In this document: positions 23,757-31,714 of the stretch, in pieces
How positions within the stretch are numbered: position 1 is the first letter of the stretch
Layout: every line of letters begins with the position of its first letter
Origin: Candidatus Aenigmatarchaeota archaeon
GTDB taxonomy: Archaea; Aenigmatarchaeota; Aenigmatarchaeia; JACPZZ01
Assembly: GCA_016202815.1 (NCBI GenBank)
Contig: JACQNZ010000002.1
Span: 80,228-144,227 of the forward strand
DNA length: 64,000 bases
Direction of reading: 5' to 3'
Program-made: the position numbers and the translations under genes
The notes under the pieces: model-generated
The model's database searches: none
The model's input: the letters and a program-made list of their open reading frames with translations, nothing else
What the model was told of the DNA's origin: nothing

Positions 23757-24874
23757 ACAATCCTGTCTATGCCAAGCTCGCTGATCCCCAGGGCTGGTGC
23801 GGATTCCCTGTGGACCTGCCCCAGTATGTACGGGCTGTTTACTCCTGTTATTATTGTTATGACCTGTACCTTCCCATGGAAGTCCGGTTGTACGCGCGCT
23901 CCCCAGATCACCTGCGCCGATGAGTCAAGGTGCGACGAAACTATCGCGCCTATCTGGTTTACTTCGGAGAGCTTCAGGTCAGGCCCTCCTGTTATGTGTA
24001 TTAATGCCCCAGACGCGCCCTGGTAATCAACCTCCAGCAACGGGTTCTGAAGCGCCTTTGTAACCGCATCACGGGCGCGGTCAGAGCTGTTCGAGAAGCC
24101 CAATCCGATGGCCGCAACGCCTCCGGAATGCATAATCGCCTTAACATCGGCATAGTCCAGGTTGACCAACGACGGCAGGGTGATGGTTTCCGTAATGCCT
24201 TTGACCATTCCCGCTATCAGTTCGTCTGCGACAGCAAACGCCTGCTGGATCGGCAGGTCGCCTGCAAATTCAAGCAGTTTGTCGTTCTCAATTACGATCA
24301 CAGTGTCACAGGCCTCGCGAAGTTTTCCTAAACCGTTCTCAGCCTTGACAATTCTCGCGCCTTCTATCTTGAACGGCATTGTTACGACTCCGATGACGAT
24401 CGCGCCCATTTCCTTGGCTATTTCAGAAACAACCGGTGCTGACCCTGTCCCTGTTCCGCCGCCCATCCCGGCTGTTAAGAACACAAGATCCGCTCCTGTC
24501 AACGATTCCTTAAGCTGGGTGCGGCTCTCTTCCGCGGCTTTCTTTCCTATCTCCGGATAACCGCCTGCGCCCAAGCCTCTGGTAAGCTCTTTTCCAATCA
24601 GTATTTTCTTGTCAGCTTTTATGACTGCCAAATGTTTTGCGTCTGTGTTTAACGCAACCGTAGAGGCGCCTTCAACGCCCATCTCCGCAAGGCGGTTTAT
24701 CGAGTTTGTCCCGCCGCCTCCGCATCCGACTACAACTATCCTGGCACGTTTCATGCTGAAACCGAATTCCTGTTCCGTTATTTTCTCATAGTCGAAGTTT
24801 TTCATCGTAACTCCGGACTCAGAACCGTGCGACGATGTCGCACCTTTGCTCAAAACCGACTCCAATATTGACAT
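23753..24874 (-). CDS. ftsZ: Cell division GTPase FtsZ
   Basis: The 373-residue protein is a tubulin-family GTPase that forms the division ring. It has the nucleotide-binding loop VVGCGGGGTNSINRL (about residues 47-61), the signature GGGTGTGSAPV (about 138-148) and the T7-type synergy region NLDYADVKA (about 238). The C-terminus ends soon after the globular domain (LGISELGIDRIV) without a long tail. ATG 24874 is chosen because GGAGGGG ends seven bases upstream. A longer reading from 24931 would only translate a repeat element. A long 5' leader seems likely. Confidence 0.97.
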   Translation of the reverse strand: MSILESVLSKGATSSHGSESGVTMKNFDYEKITEQEFGFSMKRARIVVVGCGGGGTNSINRLAEMGVEGASTVALNTDAKHLAVIKADKKILIGKELTRGLGAGGYPEIGKKAAEESRTQLKESLTGADLVFLTAGMGGGTGTGSAPVVSEIAKEMGAIVIGVVTMPFKIEGARIVKAENGLGKLREACDTVIVIENDKLLEFAGDLPIQQAFAVADELIAGMVKGITETITLPSLVNLDYADVKAIMHSGGVAAIGLGFSNSSDRARDAVTKALQNPLLEVDYQGASGALIHITGGPDLKLSEVNQIGAIVSSHLDSSAQVIWGARVQPDFHGKVQVITIITGVNSPYILGQVHRESAPALGISELGIDRIV

Positions 24875-24900
24875 ACAATTCCCCTCCATCCTCTTTTGCT

Positions 24901-24920
24901 TAAGCTTTTGGAAAAGCTTA
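24901..24920 (-). repeat. AAGCTT-type intergenic repeat in the ftsZ leader
   Basis: A perfect hairpin TAAGCTTTT-GG-AAAAGCTTA has nine-base arms and a two-base loop. On the minus strand it is followed by AGCAAAAGAGG and then the ribosome binding site of ftsZ. The same core stands directly upstream of the histone gene start. Confidence 0.75.
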
Positions 24921-25169
24921 CACATAGACAAGCCGGCCTAATTTTTAGACTGGCTGAAATAGTGCAATAAAATATTCAGGCAACCGAAATTTTGGCGCGC
25001 AAAAACGTGGTAGGTTACCCTGTCACATCAAAGTGCAAACCAAAAAACCGGCGTCGCCGAACGCCATTTACACAAGGAGAACTTCTCCCTAATTGATAAT
25101 AATTAGTGAAACTGTTATATAAAGTTTTTCCGCCCGAATCTGGGTTTTTTTGCGGAATCAGGCGGATTG

Positions 25170-25227
25170 ATAGCTCGAAGCATATCGAAGAAACTGAAAC
25201 ATACCGATACAGCATACGGTATGTTTC
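25170..25227 (-). repeat. Palindromic hairpin repeat (copy 3)
   Basis: Perfect 11-base arms at 25196-25206 and 25217-25227 (GAAACATACCG and complement) enclose a 10-base loop. The plus-strand part before it (GATAGCTCGAAGCATATCGAAGAAACTGA, as separate pieces ATAGCTCGAAGCA and GAAACTGA) matches copies at 19249 and 47133. It begins 13 bases after the thrS stop and may form its transcript end. Confidence 0.7.
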
Positions 25228-25239
25228 TATCGTTCCGTA

Positions 25240-26907
25240 TCAGGCCCTCCGCAAAACCTCAAACTGTATTTCTTTCAAAAACTCTTCCGGTTTCAACCCG
25301 TATTCGGTATGCCCATCACGGCGCCGGACAGCAATGGTTTTGCTGTCCTGCTCCTTGTTTCCAATCACAATCGTGTAAAAAACTTTTTGGGTCGCGGCGT
25401 TCCGTATCTTATACTCCAAAGTATGGTTTTCGTAATCGCCTTCCGCCCTGATGCCGGCTGCCGCCAATTCGCTTACAACATGTTTGGCATAGTCGTTGTT
25501 GTTGTCTGTTATCGGTAGGACTTTGGCTTGCGCGGGCGACAGCCAGAGCGGGAACGCGCCGTTGTAATGTTCGGTCAGGATCCCCAAAAAACGTTCAAGG
25601 CTTCCGTAAATTGCACGGTGTATGATTATCGGAGTGGCTTCTTTGCCGTCCGCATCGACGTACGTGACGGAAAACCTCTGCGGCATGAAGAAATCAACCT
25701 GCACAGTGCCGCATTGCCACGTGCGCCCGAGCGAATCTTTGATATGGAAATCGATCTTGGGCCCGTAGAAAGCGCCGTCGCCCGGGTTGGTCCTGTAGTT
25801 GAGGTTGCGTTCTCGCAGCGCGCTCTCAAGCGCCGCCTCGGCCTTCGACCAAAGTTCGTCAGAACCGATCGAGTTTTCCGGCCTGGTCGAAAGTTCAACA
25901 CGGAAATCGAACCCAAACTGGTTGTAAAACTCCTCGACCAGGCCCACGACTTTAGTTAGTTCTTCAACCAATTGGTCGGCCCGCACGAACAGGTGTGCGT
26001 CATCCTGGGTAAACTCTCTTACACGAAACAACCCGCCCAAAACACCGCTCAACTCGTTGCGGTGTATCATTCCAAACTCCGAGACGCGCAACGGGAGTTC
26101 GCGGTAGCTGCGCCTGCTGTTTTTGAAAAACAGTATGGAACCCGGGCAGTTCATCGGCTTGATCGCATATTGTGCGTCCGCCGTCTCGGTAAAGAACATG
26201 TTGTCCTTGTAATGGTCCCAGTGGCCGCTCTGCTCCCAAACACCCCTCTTCATAATAATAGGCGTCATTATTTCCACGTAGCCTGCCGCAGCCTGTTTTT
26301 CGCGGGAAAACCTGATCAATTCGTTCCTTAAAATCATGCCGCCGGGATGGTAGAATGTCATTCCAGGCGCTTCAGGCTGGAAGCTGAATAAGTTTAACTT
26401 TTGTCCGAGGACACGGTGGTCGTTATCCGGCAATTTCTCAATCGGTTCTGGTTGCGCGGCAACCTTAACCCCGGTTTTCGGTTCTTTAACAGCAGGCTTG
26501 CCCGCATACGACCGTGACATCTCTGCCATTGGATGACCTTTGACAGAAATCGCAAATTTTTTATTCCAGCCAAAAGGCGCGTGGCTGGCCTCAAGGCCAA
26601 GTTCCCTGGCCTTCTTCTCCATCCCAAGAACCATGTCCATGGCATCAAACGGGCCGGATAAGTTAGAACTCAGGTGCGCGTACGGGTAGACCAAAAGCCT
26701 GCTGATCTTCATGCGCTCCATGAATTTTTTCGCATCCTCGACGGCCAGGTCTGCGGTCTCCTTGGTATCGCCTTTCTCAACCGCAGTCAACAGCACCAAA
26801 ACGTCGTTAAAAATATATTTTTTCTGCTCAACCTCTTCCGCAGCCTTAATCTCCTTTTTAACAGGCTCGTACTCTATGGAATCCGCATGCAACTGGAGTA
26901 TCCTCAT
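25240..26907 (-). CDS. thrS: Threonyl-tRNA synthetase (archaeal type)
   Basis: The 555-residue class II synthetase charges tRNA-Thr. The N-terminal ~140 residues form the archaeal editing domain of the D-aminoacyl-deacylase-like kind (MRILQLHADSIEYEPVKK, then RLLVYPYAHLSS). The catalytic core has motif 2 FRVREFTQDDAHLF (about residue 305) and motif 3 GSLERFLGIL (about 440), with the zinc ligands of the family nearby. A C-terminal anticodon-binding domain begins at about 455 (LWLSPAQAKVLPI). Length is slightly below that of typical archaeal forms. A palindromic repeat follows the stop. Confidence 0.96.
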   Translation of the reverse strand: MRILQLHADSIEYEPVKKEIKAAEEVEQKKYIFNDVLVLLTAVEKGDTKETADLAVEDAKKFMERMKISRLLVYPYAHLSSNLSGPFDAMDMVLGMEKKARELGLEASHAPFGWNKKFAISVKGHPMAEMSRSYAGKPAVKEPKTGVKVAAQPEPIEKLPDNDHRVLGQKLNLFSFQPEAPGMTFYHPGGMILRNELIRFSREKQAAAGYVEIMTPIIMKRGVWEQSGHWDHYKDNMFFTETADAQYAIKPMNCPGSILFFKNSRRSYRELPLRVSEFGMIHRNELSGVLGGLFRVREFTQDDAHLFVRADQLVEELTKVVGLVEEFYNQFGFDFRVELSTRPENSIGSDELWSKAEAALESALRERNLNYRTNPGDGAFYGPKIDFHIKDSLGRTWQCGTVQVDFFMPQRFSVTYVDADGKEATPIIIHRAIYGSLERFLGILTEHYNGAFPLWLSPAQAKVLPITDNNNDYAKHVVSELAAAGIRAEGDYENHTLEYKIRNAATQKVFYTIVIGNKEQDSKTIAVRRRDGHTEYGLKPEEFLKEIQFEVLRRA

Positions 26908-26968
26908 TCAAATCGACTGTAGAATATTGGTCGGAAGTTTTATTATCCTTTGGCCAGCCGTCTCCCTA

Positions 26969-27694
26969 TCACCTTCTTGACAGTCTTTGCCTGGCTTCAT
27001 CGGTTCCCCATCTAAAGATATAGTTCCTAAAGGCGGCTCTTTGTTCTGCTGCCATTCTGCCGAGATCTTCCAGGCATTCCAATATGTCGGACATGCTGGC
27101 AATGGAAAATATCTGGACGCCTGTTTTTTGCCTGAACTCCTCAACAGCGTCTTTGCCGTACTCATCGACCTCCTGCCTGTCAACCGCTATCAAACCCGCA
27201 ACGACTCTTGCGTTATCTGCGACCCTTGCCAAGACCCCCAGAGCCTCTTCTTTTGCCTCGCCCGTTGTCAGGACATCATCCACCAAAAGTATCCTTGACC
27301 TGTCGTTAATCCTGTGCCCTAAAATCAGCTCATTTTGCAACCCGGCCTTTGCCGCAGAATCGTCTGCCGCCTCGCCGTGGATCTTAACCTCTTTCCTGTA
27401 AGACGACCAACCTTTGTTTATCCCTCTGCCCGCCAACGCCATCGAAGTGGCAACAGCGAGCGGTATGCCTTTGTAAGGCGGTCCAAAAACTACGTCGAAA
27501 TCGGTTCCCACACAAGCTGTCGCCGCTTCCGAATAAAATTCACCGAGCCTGGCCATCCTGTAGCCGTTGTCAAAAAGGCCCGTGTTGATAAAATACGGCG
27601 ACTCTCTTCCGCTCCTGAGGCGGAACGACCCGACACGCAACGCGTCAGAATCAAAAAGAAACTTTACAAACTCTTTCTTATACCGGTTCTGAAT
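26969..27694 (-). CDS. pyrE: Orotate phosphoribosyltransferase, probable ATT start
   Basis: The protein transfers ribose-phosphate from PRPP to orotate in pyrimidine synthesis, the step before PyrF (28538). The PRPP motif is RILLVDDVLTTGEA, and FRLRSGRESPYFINTGL is the family's N-terminal region. The first conventional start (TTG 27640) would remove the first helix. Reading further upstream in frame gives QNRYKKEFVKFLFDSDAL, which fits the family, and the best candidate is ATT at 27694 with AGGAG eight bases upstream. No ATG, GTG or TTG lies between. ATT is a rare start. Length with it is 241 residues. Confidence 0.88.
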   Translation of the reverse strand: MQNRYKKEFVKFLFDSDALRVGSFRLRSGRESPYFINTGLFDNGYRMARLGEFYSEAATACVGTDFDVVFGPPYKGIPLAVATSMALAGRGINKGWSSYRKEVKIHGEAADDSAAKAGLQNELILGHRINDRSRILLVDDVLTTGEAKEEALGVLARVADNARVVAGLIAVDRQEVDEYGKDAVEEFRQKTGVQIFSIASMSDILECLEDLGRMAAEQRAAFRNYIFRWGTDEARQRLSRR

Positions 27695-27719
27695 AAACCC
27701 TACTCCTATTTGAGCGCCG

Positions 27720-27745
27720 AATCTTATATGCTTATCTAAATTAGG
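27720..27745. promoter_or_regulatory. Divergent promoter region of pyrE and tRNA-Gln
   Basis: The AT-rich segment separates two divergent genes. The minus-strand CATATAAGA (27730-27722) is a TATA-like box about 30 bases before the proposed pyrE start. The plus-strand TTATCTAAATTA (27732-27743) lies about 25 bases before the first base of the tRNA, the expected archaeal TATA distance. Confidence 0.5.
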
Positions 27746-27763
27746 TAAGTTTGAAGTCGACGT

Positions 27764-27943
27764 AGCCCCGTAGTGCAGCGGCCAAAGCGCGGATATGCGC
27801 GGTTAGGCACGGCGGGCTTTGGGTCGTCTTAGGCCGAAACATGTGCATACCAATTGCACATGTTTCAACAAGAAGAGACCCGTAAACGGCGGAAGTGCGC
27901 AGCGGAAGTTTCGCACTGCCGATTTCGAATCCGCCCGGGGCTA
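27764..27943 (+). tRNA. tRNA-Gln(TTG) with three introns
   Basis: Removing three introns gives a perfect 73-base tRNA: acceptor AGCCCCG/CGGGGCT (7 bp), D-stem GTGC/GCAC, D-loop AGCGGCCAA, anticodon stem GCGGG/CCCGT, anticodon loop CTTTGGA (anticodon TTG, bases 27819-27821), variable loop AAAC, T-stem GGCGG/CCGCC, T-loop TTCGAAT, discriminator A. Introns are 27786-27806 (21 bases, D-loop, position 21/22), 27823-27877 (55 bases, canonical 37/38) and 27893-27923 (31 bases, 53/54). Each has two three-base bulges separated by a four-base-pair helix, the archaeal splice motif, cut after the second bulge base. CCA is not encoded; a CCA-adding enzyme gene lies nearby. Confidence 0.93.
27829..27866 (+). 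repeat. Palindromic hairpin repeat inside the second tRNA-Gln intron (copy 4)
   Basis: Perfect 12-base arms (GAAACATGTGCA at 27836-27847 and its complement at 27855-27866) enclose a seven-base loop. The lead TTAGGCCGAAACA and the centre GCATACCAATTGCA match other intergenic repeat copies (47136, 19249 and 10516). The hairpin forms the inner part of the 55-base anticodon-loop intron. Confidence 0.7.
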
Positions 27944-27952
27944 TTAAAACTA

Positions 27953-27980
27953 ACACGCGTTCGACGGAACGAACGCGTGT
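27953..27980 (+). repeat. Hairpin between tRNA-Gln and trm56
   Basis: Perfect 11-base arms ACACGCGTTCG (27953-27963) and complement (27970-27980) enclose a six-base loop. It lies 9 bases after the tRNA and 26 bases before the trm56 start. It could end the tRNA transcript, mark a processing site or form part of the trm56 leader. No T-run follows. Confidence 0.65.
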
Positions 27981-28006
27981 CTATTAATCATAGAAAGGTG
28001 TTTTTA

Positions 28007-28525
28007 ATGAAAATGTCCGTCCTTCGCATCGGCCATCGCATATTCCGCGATCAAAGGATAACGACGCACTGCGCTCTCGCTTCGCGGGCTTTCGGAGCGG
28101 ACGAGATAATTATCGTCGGCGACAAGGACGAAAAACTGCAAAAAAACATAGAAAAAATCTCGTCCGAATGGGGCGGCGATTTCAAGATTTCTTTTTCTTC
28201 CGCATGGAAAGACATTGTAAAAAAATACTCTTCCAGCGGTTACAAAATAGCGCACCTGACTATGTACGGGTTGCTATTGCAAGACGTGGAAAAAGAACTC
28301 CGCAAAGATGAAAAAATCCTGTTGGTCGCGGGCGGCGAGAAAGTCCCGCCGGAAGTTTATCAGCTCGCTGATTATAATGTTTCCGTAACAACGCAGCCGC
28401 ATTCAGAAGTAAGCAGCATCGCAGTTTTTTTGGACCATCTGATGCAGTCTGAAGAATTGAAAAAGGAATTCAAAAACGCGAAAAGGAAAATAAATCCGGC
28501 AGCGCACGGAAAATCTTTTGTTTGA
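28007..28525 (+). CDS. trm56: tRNA (cytidine-56 2'-O) methyltransferase, aTrm56
   Basis: The 172-residue SPOUT-class enzyme methylates the ribose of C56 in the T-loop of archaeal tRNAs. Family landmarks are VLRIGHRIFRDQRITTHCAL at the N-terminus, GYKIAHLTMYG at about residue 83, the knot loop LLVAGGEKVPPEVY (about 105-118) and ADYNVSVTTQPHSEVSSIA. ATG 28007 has AAAGGTG seven bases upstream. Longer readings from within the tRNA intron are excluded. It follows the tRNA-Gln gene on the same strand, and the tRNA's T-loop TTCGAAT carries the target C. Confidence 0.94.
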   Translation: MKMSVLRIGHRIFRDQRITTHCALASRAFGADEIIIVGDKDEKLQKNIEKISSEWGGDFKISFSSAWKDIVKKYSSSGYKIAHLTMYGLLLQDVEKELRKDEKILLVAGGEKVPPEVYQLADYNVSVTTQPHSEVSSIAVFLDHLMQSEELKKEFKNAKRKINPAAHGKSFV

Positions 28526-28537
28526 ATATGTATTCTA

Positions 28538-29359
28538 TCATTTAGATCTTGACATGTTGAACCTGTCTCTGTACGATCTTGCTGCCCCAGCAGGGTCTTC
28601 AGCGTACATCAGCGCTCTTCCAACATTGATCATTATATTTCTGCCGGCGGCCCTAAGGATCTTAGAATCGTCGCCCCCCTGCGCACCTATGCCCGGGAAA
28701 AGCCCGACTTTATCCGAGCCTGCCAGTAACCTTACGTTTCTAATGTCGTCTTCTGTGACATGTCCTGTTGCGCCGACAACAAAACCGTCGCCGCCGACTG
28801 CGTTTATCTCTTCGGCTATGGCAACGTACAGAGGTTTTCCGCTTACTTTCGCTTCCCTGAAATATTTAGGCGCTTCCGGATTGGACATTAGAACCAGAGA
28901 TATAACTCCGATTGGTGGTTTGTAACCGTGTGCATATTTCACAGCCTCTGCCATGTTGCCGGGTGTCGCGTGAAATGTAACGGCATCGTAACCTATTTTA
29001 TTTGTCCAAAACAAATTTGCCTCAGCTGTGTCCCCTATATCGCCAAGTTTACAATCATAAACGGCTACCATGCCGTGTTCGTGGGTTCTGCCAGCTATCC
29101 TTCGGTGCTGCGAAATGCTCAAACCTTTCAGGTACTGGTCGTTTGGTTTTACCGCAACGCCGAATTCTCCTGTTCTATCGATTAAATCGAGCACGAACAA
29201 TGTCCTGGCTTCAGCATCGTCGCCATTTGCCGTATCCATGAAAGCTTGCGGCACGACATTCCTCTCCCTTTGTCCGGGGATCGCCGGGTCTGCGCCTATG
29301 CACAAAATAGAATCTTTTAATGAAAGAGCTTCTTCAAACCTTTCAATAAAACTTTTCAT
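28538..29359 (-). CDS. pyrF: Orotidine 5'-phosphate decarboxylase
   Basis: The 273-residue TIM-barrel enzyme converts OMP to UMP. The catalytic motif YDCKLGDIGDT (D-x-K-x-x-D, about residues 100-110) is intact. Other family regions are AVKPNDQYL (about 75) and the phosphate-binding GLFPGIGAQGGD (about 220-231). The length is that of the longer (group III/type 2) form rather than the short ~220-residue archaeal form. It completes UMP synthesis together with pyrE one gene away, although the two are not in one operon. Confidence 0.94.
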   Translation of the reverse strand: MKSFIERFEEALSLKDSILCIGADPAIPGQRERNVVPQAFMDTANGDDAEARTLFVLDLIDRTGEFGVAVKPNDQYLKGLSISQHRRIAGRTHEHGMVAVYDCKLGDIGDTAEANLFWTNKIGYDAVTFHATPGNMAEAVKYAHGYKPPIGVISLVLMSNPEAPKYFREAKVSGKPLYVAIAEEINAVGGDGFVVGATGHVTEDDIRNVRLLAGSDKVGLFPGIGAQGGDDSKILRAAGRNIMINVGRALMYAEDPAGAARSYRDRFNMSRSK

Positions 29360-29403
29360 ATAAAATTCTTTGCTAAATTAAAGATTTAAATGGGTTTTTC
29401 TGG

Positions 29404-30309
29404 TCAAATCTTGACGCGCATAAAATCTTTTGCCGTTATAGTGTCGGGAAATATTTTCCTTGCGGATGTTTCAAACTCTTTCAGGGAATGGTAACGCCTG
29501 GAGAAATGGGTCAGTATTAATTTCCTGGCCTCGGCCTTCTTCGCTATGCCTGCGACTTCGTCGACACTTGAATGTGATTTACGCCTTTTTTCCTCGTTCA
29601 TGACATCCTCAAGGAACGTGGAATCGTGTATGATTATGTCCGCGTTTTTGGAAATCTTGACCATGTTGTCGCATGGGGTCGTGTCGCCGGAATACGTTAT
29701 CTTCCGTCCGATGCGCGTCGTGGAAACATCTTCCAGCCCCACCTTCTGGCCTTTGAAAATCACGCTGCCCTCTTCCTTTAATTTTCCTATGATCGGCCCC
29801 TGTTTTAATCCGTACACGGACGCCTTTTTCAAATCAACGTTGACACGGTCATTCTCCTTAAAGCAATACGCAACAGCAGGCACGGTATGGTTGACCGGTA
29901 TTGAAAACACTGAAAAATCCTCGTACTTGGCTACGGTCTCGATCTCGTCGCCGTCGAAGTTCAACTCCTTCCCGCGCACGGGAAAGCCGACACCCCAATG
30001 TCCGAGTTCAAGTATGTCCGCAACGAACAGCTCTGCCTCCGGCCCGTATATGGTCAGCGGCTTTGAGCGGTCTTCAAGGTTCATGGACTGTATCAGGCCT
30101 ATCAGGCCCGCAAAGTGGTCTGCATGCCAGTGTGTTATGAATATGTCGTCTATGTTCATGGGGCTTTCGCCTGCAATTGACATTTGCCTTTGTGTTCCTT
30201 CGCCGCAGTCCCAAAGAAGCTGGCGACCCTCGTATTTCAGCAGTATGGCCGGATGGTTACGCTCGCGTGACGGGATTCCGGAACCTGTTCCAAGGAAAAC
30301 TATCTCCAT
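29404..30309 (-). CDS. rnz: Ribonuclease Z (tRNA 3' processing)
   Basis: The 301-residue metallo-beta-lactamase endonuclease cuts the 3' trailer of tRNA precursors. FLGTGSGIPSRERN opens the protein, HWHADHFAG (about residues 60-68) is the H-x-H-x-D-H zinc motif, YSGDTTPCDNM and DSTFLEDV carry further metal ligands, and LTHFSRRY (about 265) the last histidine. ATG 30309 is chosen over 30336 because the family begins at this beta-strand. It starts one base after the stop of the CCA-adding enzyme gene, so the two tRNA 3'-end enzymes form an operon. Confidence 0.95.
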   Translation of the reverse strand: MEIVFLGTGSGIPSRERNHPAILLKYEGRQLLWDCGEGTQRQMSIAGESPMNIDDIFITHWHADHFAGLIGLIQSMNLEDRSKPLTIYGPEAELFVADILELGHWGVGFPVRGKELNFDGDEIETVAKYEDFSVFSIPVNHTVPAVAYCFKENDRVNVDLKKASVYGLKQGPIIGKLKEEGSVIFKGQKVGLEDVSTTRIGRKITYSGDTTPCDNMVKISKNADIIIHDSTFLEDVMNEEKRRKSHSSVDEVAGIAKKAEARKLILTHFSRRYHSLKEFETSARKIFPDTITAKDFMRVKI

Positions 30310-30310
30310 G

Positions 30311-31690
30311 CTATCGCGCCCCGAAAAATTTCCCAAGGAATATTCTCGCTTCCCTGTTGGATTTTATCAACCCGTAAAAATTTTCGTCCACGGCTATCTT
30401 CGAGCCGCTGCAGATCGACACAGCTATGTGGCTCGGTATCCCTATAATCTCCAATTTTTTCCGGTTCTGTTTGAGCACGTTTAAGATGTAGTACGCCGCA
30501 TCTGTGTGTTTTCTCACGGTCTCTGCAACCCAGTTCGTATTTTCCACATATGGCCTCCTGACTGCGCTTTTGGCGTAATGTTCCACAAAATTGCGCGCGT
30601 TTGAATGCACAAATATCGACGGTCCTACCCTCTTCTTGACGTTAGGCAGACTGTGCACCTCCATTTCAAAAACAAGCGCACACAGGCTTTTTTCATCCGA
30701 CCACGCGCCACTGTTCATAACGCGGAAATCGTTTTCTTTCAGCATCTGGGACAGCCTGTCCGCGGCGCGCCTCAGTTGCGGCCACAGTATGTCCGGGACA
30801 ACTTTTGGAGGTTTGAATGTCACAGCCACGGTCTGTGTTCCTCTGCGCTTTTGTATGTCCAGGAACTCGTTCCTCTCTATCGGCCTGTATTTTGGGATTG
30901 CAAAAAAATTCACAGAGGGTTTCTTGAGGAATTCACCAGCCATTCTAATCAACAATTCGAAGTTTTTCGCCGAAACCGCGGCAGCAACATTCCTTTTCGC
31001 GTCCACCGGGTCTATCAGCACCAACGGCGCCGAAAATTTCTGGTCCGTTTGCTTGTCATCAAGCGTGATGAACGTCCCGGCCTTCCAGTCCGCAACCGCC
31101 TTCATTGTGTTTCCGAAAGATCCGTATTTTATTATCAACAGGTCGCACATGTAGCCTGAAAATCCTTCTGTTTTCAGGTCGGCCCCGTAAATACCAGAGG
31201 ATTTGAAAAATTGCTTCAATAACCTGACGTCTCCGGCCTGTTCCGGCCTCATGTTCTTTTCTATGTATTTCACATGGAACGGCGTGCGGTCGACTGCGGA
31301 CCTTATCCTGTCCGCGGACTGGAGTTTGTAGCACGGAACGATATCGACTTGGAATTTTCCCACAAACCCGCGCACATACGGGTGCTGCGCGTAGGATATG
31401 ACATGGCGCCCGCCTACCGATTTTACCGCGGACTTGCCTATTGACAACCCTATCTTCTCCACGTCCTTTTCCTGGACGCTCTCTGGCAGCGCCACGAAAA
31501 TGTCAATTTCCTTTTTCTCTCTCAGCCACGTGTTCCGCGTGATAGAGCCAGCGAGTATTGTCTCAGCGCCGTATTTGTCGGCAAACTTGCCTACCGCTAT
31601 CAATAGCCTGCGGGAAATTTTCCGCATGCCGTCTTCTTCTTTCCCGCTCGGCGTTATCTTTTTCAAAACCTTCCTGAGAACGTCATCCAT
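30311..31690 (-). CDS. cca: CCA-adding tRNA nucleotidyltransferase (class I)
   Basis: The 459-residue enzyme builds or repairs the CCA end of tRNAs. The nucleotidyltransferase site has GSITRNTWLREKKEIDIFV (about residues 47-65), with GS and the D-x-x pair of the polymerase-beta fold, followed by the archaeal body and tail domains. The length is typical of archaeal class I enzymes (about 440-460). The enzyme is needed here, since the tRNA-Gln gene in this window does not encode CCA. It is co-transcribed with rnz. Confidence 0.95.
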   Translation of the reverse strand: MDDVLRKVLKKITPSGKEEDGMRKISRRLLIAVGKFADKYGAETILAGSITRNTWLREKKEIDIFVALPESVQEKDVEKIGLSIGKSAVKSVGGRHVISYAQHPYVRGFVGKFQVDIVPCYKLQSADRIRSAVDRTPFHVKYIEKNMRPEQAGDVRLLKQFFKSSGIYGADLKTEGFSGYMCDLLIIKYGSFGNTMKAVADWKAGTFITLDDKQTDQKFSAPLVLIDPVDAKRNVAAAVSAKNFELLIRMAGEFLKKPSVNFFAIPKYRPIERNEFLDIQKRRGTQTVAVTFKPPKVVPDILWPQLRRAADRLSQMLKENDFRVMNSGAWSDEKSLCALVFEMEVHSLPNVKKRVGPSIFVHSNARNFVEHYAKSAVRRPYVENTNWVAETVRKHTDAAYYILNVLKQNRKKLEIIGIPSHIAVSICSGSKIAVDENFYGLIKSNREARIFLGKFFGAR

Positions 31691-31714
31691 AATTAATTTT
31701 AGCCTAGCCGATAT

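Larger units (their letters stand above)
24875..25239. other. Long ftsZ leader/intergenic region
   Basis: This 365-base gap has no plausible gene. From the ftsZ side it holds the ribosome binding site GGAGGGG (24881-24887), the AAGCTT repeat hairpin (24901-24920), a mixed stretch with two small inverted repeats (GGAGA/TCTCC near 25076-25088 and CTAATT/AATTAG near 25091-25108), a TATA-like TTTATATAAC on the minus strand (25111-25120) and the palindromic repeat next to the thrS stop. If that TATA box serves ftsZ, the leader would be over 200 bases, which is long for an archaeon. Confidence 0.5.

Noticed and set aside
23753-24931. Longer ftsZ start giving an extra MSMCKLFQKLKQKRMEG-type N-terminus
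   Set aside because: The extension is the translation of an intergenic repeat, and a strong ribosome binding site stands before ATG 24874.
27819-27831. Alternative anticodon CTT (tRNA-Lys) from a stem GGGTC/GACCC
   Set aside because: It leaves ten unexplained bases between D-stem and anticodon stem and fails the bulge-helix-bulge rule. The TTG reading fits every part of the tRNA.
27854-28006. Extended reading of trm56 beginning inside the tRNA intron
   Set aside because: It would translate tRNA sequence. The family N-terminus begins at 28007 with a good ribosome binding site.
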